From Lithodes maja (Eukaryota; Arthropoda; Malacostraca; Decapoda; Lithodidae), in the NCBI GenBank assembly GCA_037953745.1, contig JBAKBP010003230.1, positions 1 to 64,000 on the forward strand: a stretch of DNA of 64,000 bases, written 5' to 3'. The notes beneath the pieces were generated by a model. It worked only from the letters and a program-made list of their open reading frames with translations, made no database searches and had not been told where the DNA came from. Shown here piece after piece: positions 33,990-46,014 of this stretch (positions are counted from its first letter, which is position 1; every line of letters begins with the position of its first letter). The position numbers and the translations under genes were made by a program.

Positions 33990-35653
33990 GATGTTAACTC
34001 AACTTAAAACAAGATATAAATCTAAATCAACTCACAGTTACAATAACTCTGTCGAACACCATCTCTCCTCCTCCAATCCTGATCTTCTTTTCCTCACCGA
34101 AACCCAGGTATCTGAAACAACTTCCAGCAGCCCCTTCTCTGTATCCTCCTACTTTCTTTATCCTAGTTTCAAAGCCAAAGGAGAAATGTTGTGCATACGT
34201 GCAAAACAAACTCACTTGCTCTCCGCGTTCCCGATATTGACTCCTCTGAATTCTCAACTTTATGGCTCAAACTATCCTGTCATTCTCATACTAAATATAT
34301 CTGTGCTGTCTATCTTTCCCCTAACTCTACCGACTTTCCCAAATTCTTCGACTATCTAAACTTTAAAGTGGAACACATTCTATCTATCTCTCCCTTCTCT
34401 GAAATCTCCATCTTAGGAGATTTCAACGTTCACCACCGCCAATGGCTCTCCTCTCATTCTACTGACCAACCTGGTGAACAAGCCTACTTCTTTTCTATCA
34501 TAAATGACCTAGAGCAGCTGGTCCAGCAACCCACCCGTATCCCGGATCGCTTCGGAGATCGGCCCAACATTCTTGACTTATTTCTGACTTCTAACCCTTC
34601 CTCTTATACTGTCAATCTTTTCTCTCCTTTGAGCTCTTCCGACAATAAACTTATTTCCGTCACCTGTCCTATCTCTTCAGTACGGCCATCCGATCCTCCC
34701 AGCCGGCGGCGTTTGTGGCATTTTGGCGCTGCCAACTGGGAGGCTCTCCGGCAGTACTTCTTTGATTTCCCATGGAATGACTTCTGCTTCCGTGGCCGAG
34801 GACCCTCGGAGAGTGCTGAACGCATTACCGAGGTAATCCTCTCGGGCATGGAAGCGTACATTCCATTTTCTTTCTCTCAGTCTAATGCAAACAAATCTTG
34901 GTTTACTCACGCTTGTTCTACTGCTGTCCACAATAAGGAGAAAGCATTCAAATGGTACCGACGCCTTAAAACACAAGAATCTCATTCTTCCTATGGTTTC
35001 TGCCCGGAATCAGGCCAAATCTGTTCTTCGACTTGCCAAGCACTCTTTCATCAATAATAGATGCACTGAACTATCCAACTCTAGCTCTTCCCAAGCTTTC
35101 TGGCTGCTAGCCAAAAACCTCTCCAACAACTTTTCTTCGTGTCTTTCCCTCCCCTTTTCCACTCTGATGGCACAACCATCACTTCTTCCTCTAACAAAGC
35201 TGAAATCTTTGCTCAAACTTTTGCCAGAAACTGTACCTTGGATGATTCCGGGTGCTATTCCTCCCTCTCCACCCCCCTTTCTTCTACTTATGCCTAATAT
35301 CCTAATCTCTTCTAAAGATGTACTTTCTACCCTCTCTGGGCTTAATGCTAAGATGGCGTACGATCCGGACGGTGCTCCTCCTGTTGTTCTTAAAAACTGT
35401 GCTCCCGTGCTGACCCCTGCCTAGGCAAACTCTTTCGTCTCTGTCTCTGCTCTAACATCTTTCCTTCTTGCTGGAAGTTTGCTCTCATTCAACCTGTCCC
35501 AAAGAAGGGTGACCGCTCTCAACCCTCCAACTATCGTCCAATTGCTCTCATCTCTTGTACCTCTAAAGTTTTTGAAACTATTCTTACTTCCAAATTTCTT
35601 AAGCATTTCTCTTCTCATAATCTGCTCCCAGATCACCAGTATGGCTTCCTTAA
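33990..35653 (+). pseudogene. jockey-like retrotransposon, 5' part (copy J2)
   Basis: The endonuclease region is spread over at least two frames: PDLLFLTETQV, a frameshift near 34190, then CAVYLSPNS, ISILGDFNVHHRQW, NILDLFLTSN and SSDNKLISVTC. The canonical SDH motif reads SDN, so the catalytic His is lost. After another frameshift near 34980 come the start of the RT (KMAYDPDGAPPVVLKN, then PKKGDRSQPSNYRPIALISC and DHQYGFLK). The ORF is broken at 35653 by a DNA element and resumes at 36946. Endonuclease and RT of the jockey/CR1 superfamily; the clade is tentative. Confidence 0.85.
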
Positions 35654-36052
35654 GCTCTGTCACACTATGCCGATTTAAGTGCCGACGCTCCACGACTTAA
35701 GGGTCGGGAGCAGGTCTTTGCCTACATCGCCGCGCAATGTGGGTGAGCGCCTACTCAAGAGAGTCATCGGGAGAGGTCGTCAGGGGCCTCAGGAAAAGTT
35801 CGACATGCATAACTCTCATGAGTTAAGTCGGCGGCTAGTAAATTGACGAGACGGGGACGGTAGGTGGGTGGCGTCGGGTGGCGTCCAGTAGGCGTCAGAC
35901 GGTACAAGGGTGTCGATCTGTCTGCATCAGATGCCGCTTATAAGGTAGGTCGCCTTCAGGCAGCGACCCGGTAATGCCCAGGCGCCCTCATAGGGGGAGG
36001 GCATACCGTGAGTCCGCGACCTGGCAACGTCGCACGGGACATCGTTGATAGA

Positions 36053-36160
36053 GGGTTTTGGGGGTGTTTTTTTTAAGCTTGATGGAGGTCTAGCGAGGAA
36101 ACTAAAAAATAAATGAATATATAAATAAATAGACCCCAAAAATCACCATTGTCCCCTTAA
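36053..36160 (+). mobile_element. Partial MITE family A (copy A11)
   Basis: AAGCTTGATGGAGGTCTAGC and GAGGAAACTAAAAAATAAA followed by GTCCCCTTAA; only the terminal third remains, nested in the 1.3-kb element. Confidence 0.55.
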
Positions 36161-36188
36161 TCCGATCCCATCAACGAGTGACTATCTA

Positions 36189-36402
36189 TAAACCCTTTCA
36201 ATGGTGGCGACATCTGTTTTGCCATAGTTCTGCTATACTTAGACGATTTTATGCAGCTTAAGAACGGTCTGTGTGAGTTAAGAGAGATAAACGAGAGGAA
36301 TGGAGGTCTTGTGATTGCTACAGGCCCTTTTTAAGCATAATACAAAAACCTAATAGTTGCCAGACTATAACGCGAAAGACGTCACCGGTACTGAAATTTT
36401 AA
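36189..36402. mobile_element. piggyBac-type MITE, family C (copy C10)
   Basis: 214-bp foldback copy (AACCCTTTCAATGGTGGCGA to GTCACCGGTACTGAAATTTT), nested inside the 1.3-kb element; its left TTAA has decayed to TAAA. Confidence 0.65.
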
Positions 36403-36945
36403 CTATAGATGGCCTTGTTTTACCAATTACAAAAAAAAAAAAATATATATAAGGTGAGATGAGCGTATTTATATGCTCATTTATGGATTGTTTTAATATG
36501 TTTTTAGTTGCCTCCCTATATCTCAAGCTTAACCCCCCCCCCCCTCACCCACACACACACACACACACACAAACGTCACCTCCGACGGACCGGTTTGCCT
36601 CGGTCGGGATCAAATGTGACAGGGTGGCTGTGCATCGCCGCCGTAGTATCTATAGGCGCCGCCCTACCTCCTATATTCGCCGCTCGTCAGGAGCATTGTC
36701 GCCAACCAGTTTGCGCGCTACGGCACATGACGCCGCCCCAGCGGCGTCCTTTATCTTCCTTAGGTCTTGCATGGTTGCCGCTCGATCCCTTCCAGTTGCC
36801 GTCAGAAGGCGTGCCCGTCCATAGTGCCCGCCGAGGGCGTCCCGTCCCTCCATCACCCAGGATACTCGGCAGTAGTCTCCCCCTTGTATCGCCACTCCTT
36901 AAGTCGTGGAGCGTTGGCACTTAAATCGGCATAGTGTGACAGAGC

Positions 36946-37735
36946 CCTTAAGGGTTGCTCTACTGGTGATCTTCTTTCACATCTTACTAATTCTTGGTCA
37001 TCCAACTTTCGGGACTTCTGTGAGACTTTTTCTGTTGCACTAGACATATGGAAGGCCTTCGATAGAGTCTGGCACAAATCATTAATTTCCAAACTGCCCT
37101 CCTTCGGTTTCTGTCCCTCCATCTGTACCTTTGTCTCCAATTTCCTTTCCGGCCGTTCCATAGCTGCGGTTGTGGACGGCCATCGCTCATTTCCTCATCC
37201 TATCAACTCCGTTGTTCCTCAGGGTTCTGTCCTATCTCCTATTCTCTTTCTAATTTTCTTAAATGATCTTCTCAACTGTACATCCAGTCCCATCCATTCA
37301 TATGCAGACGACTCTACCTTACACCACTCAATTAGTTTTCCAGAACGCCCCAGCCAGCAGTCCCTCAAAAGTAAACGTAATGAAGCCATAAAATGTTCAT
37401 CTTCTGATCTAGCTACTATTTCCAATTGGGGAAGAGAAAACCTTGTTGCATTTAATGCTTCCAAAACTCAATTTATCCATCTTACCACCCATCAGGAACC
37501 TCCAGAGGACTATCCCTTATTCTTCAACAATACAAAAATGAACCCTTCATCTTCTCTCAATGTTCTCGGTGTCTCTTTTTCTACTGCTCTCACTTGGAAA
37601 GACCATATTACCAGTCTCGCTAAGGCAGCCTCCCAGAAGCTGGGTATGCTCAACCGCCTCAAGGGGTTCTTTACCCCTGCGCAGCTTCTTGCTGTGTACA
37701 GGGGCACAGTTCGTCCTTGTATTGAGTATTACTAG
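36946..37735 (+). pseudogene. jockey-like retrotransposon, RT palm continuation (copy J2)
   Basis: Continues the interrupted ORF: FRDFCETFSVALD, WKAFDRVW (first catalytic Asp), SVVPQGSVLSPILF, SYADDSTLH (catalytic Asp pair intact), LGVSFSTALTWKDHITS and VRPCIEYY. The copy ends abruptly at 37735 within the C-terminal region and lacks a 3' UTR. The frame is open through the palm, so most decay in this copy is in the endonuclease half. Confidence 0.88.
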
Positions 37736-38536
37736 TCCTGTCCCTCTTGACCGTTCTATTTTTTAACCCCTAAAAATCGGGGACATTTGTAACTTTTACT
37801 ACCTGCCAAGCGGGCAGATTTACCCTAAACGAGGTTCATTCCATGCTCTTTTTCATGCATAAAGAAGAGCCAGAGCTTAATACAATTATGTATCCGTGAA
37901 AGGGCGATAATAGAGCTTTCCAATGACACCTGAACCATCCTTGTACGACCACGGGTTCTCTTGCAACGATGTTGCAGTACGAAGGGAAAAAACCTAAAAT
38001 ACAGTAATTTCCTCAGTTTTTACCCTGTCTCGCGGGACCAGGGAGGTGTAGACATGTGGTGGTGGTGTCAGTGGCGGGACTAGGTCCACGCTCAAGGGTC
38101 AGAGCCCGCCTGCGGTCCTCCCACCGCATGGACTCTCTCTCAGAGCCGATAATGTGCTCAACATCTCTTACGACTTAAGGCGGGACCCGCTGTTTAGGCT
38201 ATGGTTCTCTAACCCGACATAAGGCGGAACCCGCTACTAGAGGGTTAAGTCTATGTTATTTCGGTAACTTTTGTTTTTCCTGTCTTTTGCATATTTAGAA
38301 ATCGCTTTACTTGCTCCTTACTGTTTCATATGGAAGCTGTTCCCCATTTGTTTTTGTCTGTGAATCCTAGTGAACTCGAAATTTTGCCCTTCATTTTATT
38401 ATTGCTTACATGTTTGTAAATATTGTGTTCATTTCTGTTTATAAACCTGATGATGGACGCAGAGAGTCCGAAACGCTGAATTGAATAAAAAAAACTCCCA
38501 AGATGTTTTTCATAACCCTGGTCCTACTGTTGTTCC
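37736..38536. other. Unidentified repeat-like segment with a hammerhead-like motif
   Basis: No long ORF. It contains repeated ACTTAAGGCGGGACCCGCT / CATAAGGCGGAACCCGCT motifs (38172 and 38217). Near its end is CTGATGA followed by GGAC-loop-GTCC and GAAAC (38447-38474), resembling a hammerhead ribozyme core, then an A-rich stretch. It may be the terminal region of another retroelement (such as a Penelope-like element); not recognised with certainty. Confidence 0.35.
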
Positions 38537-38565
38537 TATATATATATATATATATATATATGCTG

Positions 38566-38613
<48 letters not shown>
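38537..38613. repeat. (AT)n microsatellite
   Basis: Two AT blocks separated by TGCTGTAA. Confidence 0.95.
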
Positions 38614-38617
<4 letters not shown>

Positions 38618-39485
38618 TCCTCAACGACAAACGGAATGAAGCCATAGAACACTTAAACTCTGATCTAACTACTATCTCCAATTGGGGCAGAGAAAACCTT
38701 GTTACCTTTAATGCCTCCAAAACCCAATTTCTCTATCTATCTACCCGTATGGAACTCCCTGCGGGCTATCCCTTATTCTTCAACAATACAAAAATCAATC
38801 CTTCATCTTCTCTCAATATTCTTGGTGTCTCTTTTTCTTCTGCTCTCAGTTGGAAAGACCATATAACCAGTCTTGCTAAGGCAGCCTCCCAGAAGCTGGG
38901 TGTGCTCAACCGCCTTAGGGGGTTCTTTACCCCTGCACAGCTTCTTGCTCTGTACAGGGTCATAGTGCGTCCTTGTATTGAGTATTGTTCAAATGTGTGG
39001 GGAGGTTCCTCTCACACCACTCTCCTAGACAAAATTGAAAGGAAGGCCTTTCGTATCATTAACTCCCGTCCACTCACCAACTCTCTGCAATCTCTCTCTC
39101 TTCGCCGCAATGTTGCATCTCTCTCGCTATTCTATCGCTACTATAATAATCAGTGTTCGTCAGAGCTTTCCCAGTGTATACCACCTCCTTTACGTAGGGC
39201 ACGTGGTACCCATCTTGCAACACAATCCCACCCCTTCTCTGTGCAACTCTCCAACCCAAGAGTGAAACGTTACTCTCAGTCTTTCTTCTATTCAACAGCT
39301 GAGCTCTGAAACTCTTTCCCAGAATCAGTCTTTCCCTCTTCCTATGACTTAAATTGCTTCAAACTCTGTGTGTCCAGGCATTTTGGCTCGAACGACCCTT
39401 GATTTTGGCCCTGTCTGTCTTTCAACTTTGGGGGAGGCACTCGCTGTAGGCAGTTCTTCCTTTTGCCTCCCTCACTCACATAGAA
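38618..39485 (+). pseudogene. 5'-truncated jockey-like retrotransposon (copy J3)
   Basis: Starts within the RT (NDKRNEAIEHLNSDL, after the YADD motif) and runs through LGVSFSSALSWKDHITS, RPCIEYCSNVWGG, AFRIINSRPL and FYRYYNNQCS. A stop at 39307 replaces the Trp expected before NSFPESV. The reading continues as SYDLNCFKLCVSRHFGSNDP and then the 3' tail (GCACTCGCTGTAGGCAG) up to the (AT)n tract. It overlaps copy J2 in content, so it is a separate insertion. Confidence 0.87.
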
Positions 39486-39486
39486 A

Positions 39487-39757
<271 letters not shown>

Positions 39758-40621
39758 ACTGCCCCAAAATATCTTTTTGACGTATATCTGTTCTATACCA
39801 CTTGTGTCAACGGAAGGTCCGTTTTACGAGGGAGAAATTCTTCTGTGTATACTCGAGATAGGTTTACACATTTATTATAGGGGGGAATAGTAGGAGTTGA
39901 GTTTTACACATGTGGACAGCAGTCCTAGAACAATGCTGAAATCATATGGTTTTATAGGTTGTGTACATAACATGCCGGAAGGTCATCAACGAATATTACT
40001 AATATGGATTTATACAGGTAGTTTACATACCATGCCTCAAGGACTTCAATAACATTGTTGAATAAGCACAGACAAATAAGAAATACACGACGTACACAGA
40101 AATATACACACATAATAAGATAAACAATTCTAGCAGTGATCGTGAGTGTGGCAAGGGTGTTTGGGGAAAACTAGCTTGACTCTAATATGGTGTGCGTGTA
40201 AGACAGAGCTGATCATCTATAGGTAAGGTAGAGGTATGGTGGCTGAGTGGCTGGACAATCATGTAGCAGTCTACTTGTAGATGACGATGTACATTATAGG
40301 TAGCTTGTTGAGGGTACAATATATAGGCAAAACTGGTCGAATTCAAGGTTACGTTATAGAGGGACTGACAGACATACCACGGATAATATAAGTGTCAACG
40401 AGCAGTATCTTCTTCAGTGAGGCTGACAGAGATACTACGAGATCTTTAAATACACCTGACTAACACCTGTCGGGATTAGGCGTTTACTGGTAGGGTGCTT
40501 ACAACAATTAATTAATTACCACATCGAGCTTTAGGGTCATTGGAACACCTTGAGAGGTTATAGAACACTCAGACTCAAGAGGGAAGGTGAGATACTTCCC
40601 TAACCGGGTCTGAGCACCTAT
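39758..40621. other. Unannotated sequence with a short local duplication
   Basis: Near 39950 and 40005 two ~57-bp copies share GTACATAACATGCC/TACATACCATGCC. No ORF. Possibly an untranslated or terminal part of a retroelement; not recognised. Confidence 0.35.
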
Positions 40622-41200
40622 TCACTTTTTAGCCATTCCTCGGCAATTTTTAGCTGCATGGAAAGAGGACGACCTTGGACCTTTCCACTGTCGATATGGG
40701 TCCCTGTCGCTCCGGCCGTAGCACCGCCTTTTTGGTGACAAAGTAATCCGTGGGGGTTTGTTTTGATTGAGATTATGGTGGGGCACCGCTCTTTTTCTCG
40801 GGGGGACTTGTGAATTCTGAGCCCATTTTGGATGTGAGAAAACGGGCGAAGGGGAGACTCTTCCAAATGGAAGGCGCTGCCTTTGGTTCACCTTGGGCGA
40901 GAGGTGCGGTGTCGGTGTGGCTGGAGGAGGTGCTGAAAGGCCCGGGCTGGTTCTGGATGATGCAGGTGGGACACTCGGATATGGGTACTGGAATGGATGG
41001 CGGCTGTATGAGGGTGCCTCTGGGGTGTCCCTCACCTGTAGGGGAATGGCACTGGTGTGGTAGAGCTGCTGGGGTGTCCGACCAGGGGTAGGAGGGGCTC
41101 CCATCGTTCGGTGTCTAGTAGTGGTGGTAGGGATGCCCTGGTACACTCCGGCAGGTGTAGGTGGCTGTGTGTCGAGGGTGGCTTGCCGAATTCTCGGCAT
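40622..41200 (-). CDS. Pro/Ser/Thr-rich hypothetical ORF, possible retroelement fragment
   Basis: 192 residues from MPRIRQATLD to GMAKK. It is Pro-, Thr- and Ser-rich through residue 120, then basic (RKRAVPHHNLNQNK, SPKRRC). No domain is recognised. It lies just downstream, on the same strand, of a hammerhead-like motif (41252-41281). It could be a gag-like or ORF1-like fragment of a retroelement, or a chance open frame; the composition is not a simple repeat artefact. Confidence 0.35.
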   Translation of the reverse strand: MPRIRQATLDTQPPTPAGVYQGIPTTTTRHRTMGAPPTPGRTPQQLYHTSAIPLQVRDTPEAPSYSRHPFQYPYPSVPPASSRTSPGLSAPPPATPTPHLSPKVNQRQRLPFGRVSPSPVFSHPKWAQNSQVPPRKRAVPHHNLNQNKPPRITLSPKRRCYGRSDRDPYRQWKGPRSSSFHAAKNCRGMAKK

Positions 41201-41286
41201 ATATATATGTAGTAAAACTCGCTAGGAAAATTGAAACAATGGAACACCAAGCTTTCGTCTATTCTCTCAAGACATCTTCAGGGTCT

Positions 41287-44200
41287 ATATCTATCTATCT
41301 ATATGCTCAGGCCCAATCCCCATTTTGGGGGTAGCCGACTCAAGACAGAGCAAGAACAGGGAAAACACAAAAACATCATAAAACAAAAAATAAACACAGA
41401 TAAAAAACACAAACTTTCACACATCCAGGTCACCCAGGAGAAGACCCAGAGACCAGGGTTACCAAGGTCGCTCCAGCACTCCCCCGGCCCCTGACCACCC
41501 GGAGAGGTTCCGATCTCGGCAGGCAGACATGCAGCGGAGCCAAAGCCACAAGCCCTCCCACCACACTTCCAGGCACACCCTTCATATTAATCGTCTCCCC
41601 GGGCCAGGCGCCTGATGGACTATTATCTAGTCCAACTTGCGCCCGACCCCTTACTCCAAATGACCACGTGTTCACTCAACTATTCACAAGCATTCTCCAT
41701 TCACTCTTGTCCACCACCACTTCCCCTGCCTGATCTATAGTCATTCCTCTATCATCCAAAGCCTTTCTTACACAGTCTCTCCATCTCAATGGGGGTCTTC
41801 CTGCCCTTCTATCTCCCCTTGTATCTGACTCACATATTCTCTTTGTAGGCCTTTCATCTCCCATTCGTTCAACATGACCATACCAGCTCAGCACCCTTCT
41901 GTCCACTCTGGCTGACAAATGTTCCTGCTGCCCCACTCTCCTACGTACCTCTTCATTCCTCAATCTGTCTCTACGAGTAACTCCACACATACTCCTCAAG
42001 CAGCTCATCTCCATCACATCCAGCCCTCTTTTCTCCTTTTTCTTCAGAGCCCATGTCTCAGCCCCATACATCACTGTTGGCACAACAATTCCTTGATACA
42101 GTGCACTTTTTACTTTCACTCCGAGATTTCTCGTCTTCCACATACTTCCCATTGCTCCGAAAACCTTCCTTCCTTCACACACTCTCTGTTTTACCTCCAC
42201 TTCCATACCTCCACTCCTGCTTATTGTTCCTCCTAGATATTTAAAACACTCTACTTGTTCCAATATTTCCCCATCCAGCCTCACATCTAGATTCACCCTA
42301 TGCTCTCCCCTATTACACACCATTACTTTACTTTTATTGACGTTCACCTTCAGTTTCCTCCTTCCACAAACCACACCAAACTCTTTGACTACCTGCTGCA
42401 GTTTCTCATCAGAATCCGCCACCAATGCTGTGTCATCAGCGAACAGCAACTGATTCAACTCCCAATCTCTACCATTCTTTCCTACTAAACCCAATCCTCT
42501 TCCCATAGTTCTCCTTTTCACCTCCCTCACCACACCATCCATAAACATATTAAACAGCCATGGTGACATTACACAACCCTGTCGCAAACCTACCTTTACC
42601 TCAAACCATTCACTCAACTCACCATTTCCTACTCTCACACTGCTCTGCTCCTTCATAAAAACTCTTAACTGCTTCTAACAAATTTCCTCCTATTTCATAA
42701 ATCCTTAACACCTTCCACATTGCTTCACGGTCCACACGATCATACGCTTTTTCCAAGTCCATAAAAGCCCAAAATATCTCCTTATGCTTCTCTAAATACT
42801 TCTCGCATAACTGTCTTACTGCAAACATCTGATCCACGCACCCTCTTCCCCTCCTAAAACCGCACTGTTCTTCTCCTATTGCAACTTCCGTACACTTTAT
42901 TATCCTCTCTCTATCAACACCCTGCCATACAGCTTTCCAACCACTGACAATAAACTAATACCTCTATAACTTGAACACTCCTGCCGATCTCCCTTCCCCT
43001 TGTACAACGGCACAATACATGCACTCTTCCAGTCTATTGGTACCATTGACACAGCAAAGCACACATTGAAAAGTCTCACCAACCAATCTATTATCACATC
43101 TCCACCCTTCTTTATACACTCCACAGCAATACCATCCAAACCTTCTGCTTTTCCCGCTCTCATTTGTTTCACTGCTTCTTTCACCTCATTTTCCTCAATC
43201 CTTTCATTCATTCCCTGCCACCTGGGTGGCCTGGGTAACCTATCTCCATCCACCTCTGCTTCAATCACTGCTTCTCTTCCATCTCTTGTATTTAACAAAG
43301 ATTCAAAATACTCGGCATATCTTTTCCTCACTTCAACTGGTTCCACTAGTAATTCTCCATTTTCATCTTTCACTGACTCTTCCCTCTTTTGTCCTCCTTT
43401 CCTTACTTTATTTACCTCCTTCCAGAACATCTTCTTTCGTTCTTCAAAATTTTCACTCAGCCTTTGGCCCCACCTTTCGTTTGCATCTTTTTTCGCTTCT
43501 CTAATTTTCCGTTTTGCCTCTCTCCTTTTCTCCTTGTACCTCTCCCATACCTCAACACTACCATCCTGTAAAACCCTCTCAAAACACTGTCTCTTCTCCT
43601 CAACTGCCTTTCTCACCGTATCATTCCACCACTCGCTTCCCTTCCTGATACCTCTGCCTCCTACTTTCCTTTTGCCGCATACTACCTCTGCACTTGCTTT
43701 CACTCCTTCCTTAAACTGTTGCCATTCGACCTCTACTTCTCTCTCTTCCATCTCTCTCACTTCCATCCACTTTTCATTTAGTCTTTCCTTGTACTCCCTC
43801 TCTTACTTCACGCTTGTCTCTTATTCTCCTGTAACTCTTAACTCTTAGCTTTCCCTCCACCAGGTAATGATCTGACATACCTCATCACTCACTCATCTCT
43901 CATCACATTCACATCCAGCAGTCTACACAATCTTTCCCTTGTCACCAGCACATAATCCATCAATGCCCTCTCTACAATCTCTCCCCTCACAAGTCTATGC
44001 CAGGTGTACTTGTGTATACGCCTTTTTTTGAAGAACGTATTACCTACTCTCAATCTACACTCTTCACATACATTTTTCAGTCTTTCTCCACTCTCGTTTA
44101 CACCATCCACACCAAAACTACCGATGACTCCCTCAACAGGCTCATTTCTTACCCTAGCATTTAGGTCCCCTAAAACTATAACATTTTCATTTTCATCAAA

Positions 44201-44530
44201 CCCTTGTAGACAATCTCTCAAATCCTCCCAGAAACCCTCTACCTCGTCTAACTCTCTTTCACTTCCTGGTCCATACGCACTTACAAAAACCCACCTTTCA
44301 CCCTTAAACCGCATTCTCACCCACATTAGCCTTGATGACACCTCTTTCCACTCTTTTTATAAACTCTCTCAACTCCTCCTTCACAATAATAGCCACTCCT
44401 TCTTTCCCCCTGACTCCCTCGTCTACTCCAGACTTTCTACCTATCACGTTTCCAAAATCCACTTCTCCCTCTCCTTTCATCTTTGTTTCATTAATACAAG
44501 TTCATATAATAATTACAATAACGCTTAAAC
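41287..44530 (-). pseudogene. Decayed RTE-like retrotransposon: endonuclease and RT in several frames
   Basis: Read right to left. Endonuclease (44530-43889): GVAIIVKEELREF in one frame, then WVFVSAYGPGS, VIVLGDLNARV, LRVGNTFFKKR and MDYVLVTRER. RT (43766-42900): SEWWNDTVRKAV, MRAGKAEGLDGIAVECIKKG, SACIVPLYKGKGD and YRGISLLSVVGKLYGR. Palm (42837-41676): FMDLEKAYDRVDR, VGLRQGCVMSPWLF, LLFADDTALVA (active-site pair intact), VPTVMYGAETWAL and VLSWYGHVERM. At least four frame breaks separate these pieces. A GC-rich 3' UTR (41675-41300) ends in (GATA)n at about 41287-41302. Related to, but clearly diverged from, the RTE-like copies at 16, 46 and 55-63 kb. Confidence 0.88.
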
Positions 44531-45640
44531 AAACGAGCGTAGAATTTGGGTCTCGGGAAGCAAGTATATATAAATAATTAATTACAAAACTTCTCAACGA
44601 GGGGGGACTGAGATAATTTAAATGTGAAATTGGGCGTAGGTTCTAGGTAATAGGCTGTTATTAGGAAGGGAATAAGTACACGAAATACACTTCGATCTCA
44701 ACTTGTAACATACATAATAAAATAATATATACAAGAAAAATCTGTGAGTACGTGGCTAGATGAATTGATTAACATGAGTATGTAACGTATGCACACAACG
44801 TTATAAGGGTTATTAAGCAAAATGAACACTAGATCTTAGGCACAGATCTACATATGAATTAGAATAAGATTCAGAAGGATTAACACATATGCAATAATTA
44901 AGGCTCTTCGACACAGATCTATATAAAATCGTAGCACTATAATAATCACAGATCTTACCTATACCTTGACAACAATAATCACAACATAAGATATTCAGAG
45001 ACACTTAGGGTAAATTGGGAGGGTAGAGAGCAAGTCTGGCCGACGTGGAACGTAGGGCAGTGGAGCAGCACTTCAGGTTGAACGGCGTCTCACAATCAGG
45101 ACATCAGGGTCCAGACTTCAGCAGGTACTTCAGCACACTCTCAGGGCAGGGGGAAGGGCTAGGCGAAACTTCCACTGCTGTCATATGTCTCGTTCTTTGC
45201 AGAGTTAGGGGCACTACCTCAGTGAATGTTTGCATACTTTCTCACTCATTCTTTGAGGTAATGGTGGATTTAATTCTTGTCTCTCACTTACATGAATTCA
45301 ATGCAAAAGGGATATTGTGAATATGTTGTGATCGAGTTGTGAGGTTTAATACTTATCGTAGACATACATAATAGCTGTTTATATTGGTACACGTATAATA
45401 GGTAATTTATTTATTACTTAGGTACTAGTTACTTAGCCTAATAACTGAGCAATCTTACTTATATGGATTATTCCATAATCTAAACTCCTAGACAAACTTT
45501 ATTATAGCTCGCCTATTAGTTACTCTTCGGAGAGGGTTATGATATCTCCCGGTTCGTCATAACTCGGCCTAATGCCTAAGTCCATTTATCTCTGTAGACT
45601 TCGGGCCGTTGATGTGTTACTTGCATAAACATCATTTCAT
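44531..45640. other. AT-rich unannotated sequence
   Basis: No supported ORF or repeat. Includes a moderately GC-rich segment at 45030-45240 without recognisable coding potential. Confidence 0.4.
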
Positions 45641-45935
45641 TGTACTGCATATCCGGGAACTGAGGAAATGCTGTCTGTTAATTGGTGGGCACGGTTTGAA
45701 ACCTCGGCTGTGGTTGGTTCCCCGAATTTCCCTTTTCTTGGGGTAACTGGCGTAGATGTTTGGGTGGTGGCCTGTCCCACAGAAAATGAGAAACTCCTGA
45801 AGGAAGGGGTCGCTCGGGTAAATGTTTTGTTTCCCTTTTTCCCTGCTTCTTTAGTTTCTTCTTCTGCTCTACCTGCAGACCAGCAATTCTGCAACTGTCC
45901 TTCACCAAGCCCGTCACTTCAAATTGTGTCAATTC
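45641..45935 (-). pseudogene. Possible gag-like zinc-knuckle remnant
   Basis: One minus-strand frame reads IFCGTGHHPNIYASYPKKRE, reminiscent of a CX2CX4HX4C zinc knuckle in which the first and last Cys are lost, followed by a basic stretch. Other frames are open but motif-free. If real it is a short LTR-retrotransposon remnant. Low confidence because the motif is degenerate and isolated. Confidence 0.25.
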
Positions 45936-46014
45936 AATGCAATTAACTTCACTACAGACATTTTGTATTATTTTATGTCTGGTTGCGGCCTTGGTGTGAG
46001 CACACCCTTAGTAT

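Larger units (their letters stand above)
35654..36945. mobile_element. 1.3-kb nonautonomous DNA element inside the jockey-like RT
   Basis: Inverted ends GCTCTGTCACACTATGCCG and CGGCATAGTGTGACAGAGC, with arms extending ~45 bp through TTAAGTGCCGACGCTCC and CCACGACTTAAG. It is flanked by CCTTAA on both sides (35648-35653 and 36946-36951). Removing the element and one CCTTAA rejoins the RT frame between QYGFLK and GCSTGDLL. A TTAA duplication with slightly unequal ends is the alternative reading. The GC-rich interior has no transposase. It carries a family-A fragment and a family-C MITE. Confidence 0.8.

Noticed and set aside
43000..43848. 282-codon plus-strand ORF
   Set aside because: It is the antisense shadow of the RTE-like RT on the minus strand, whose motifs are clear.
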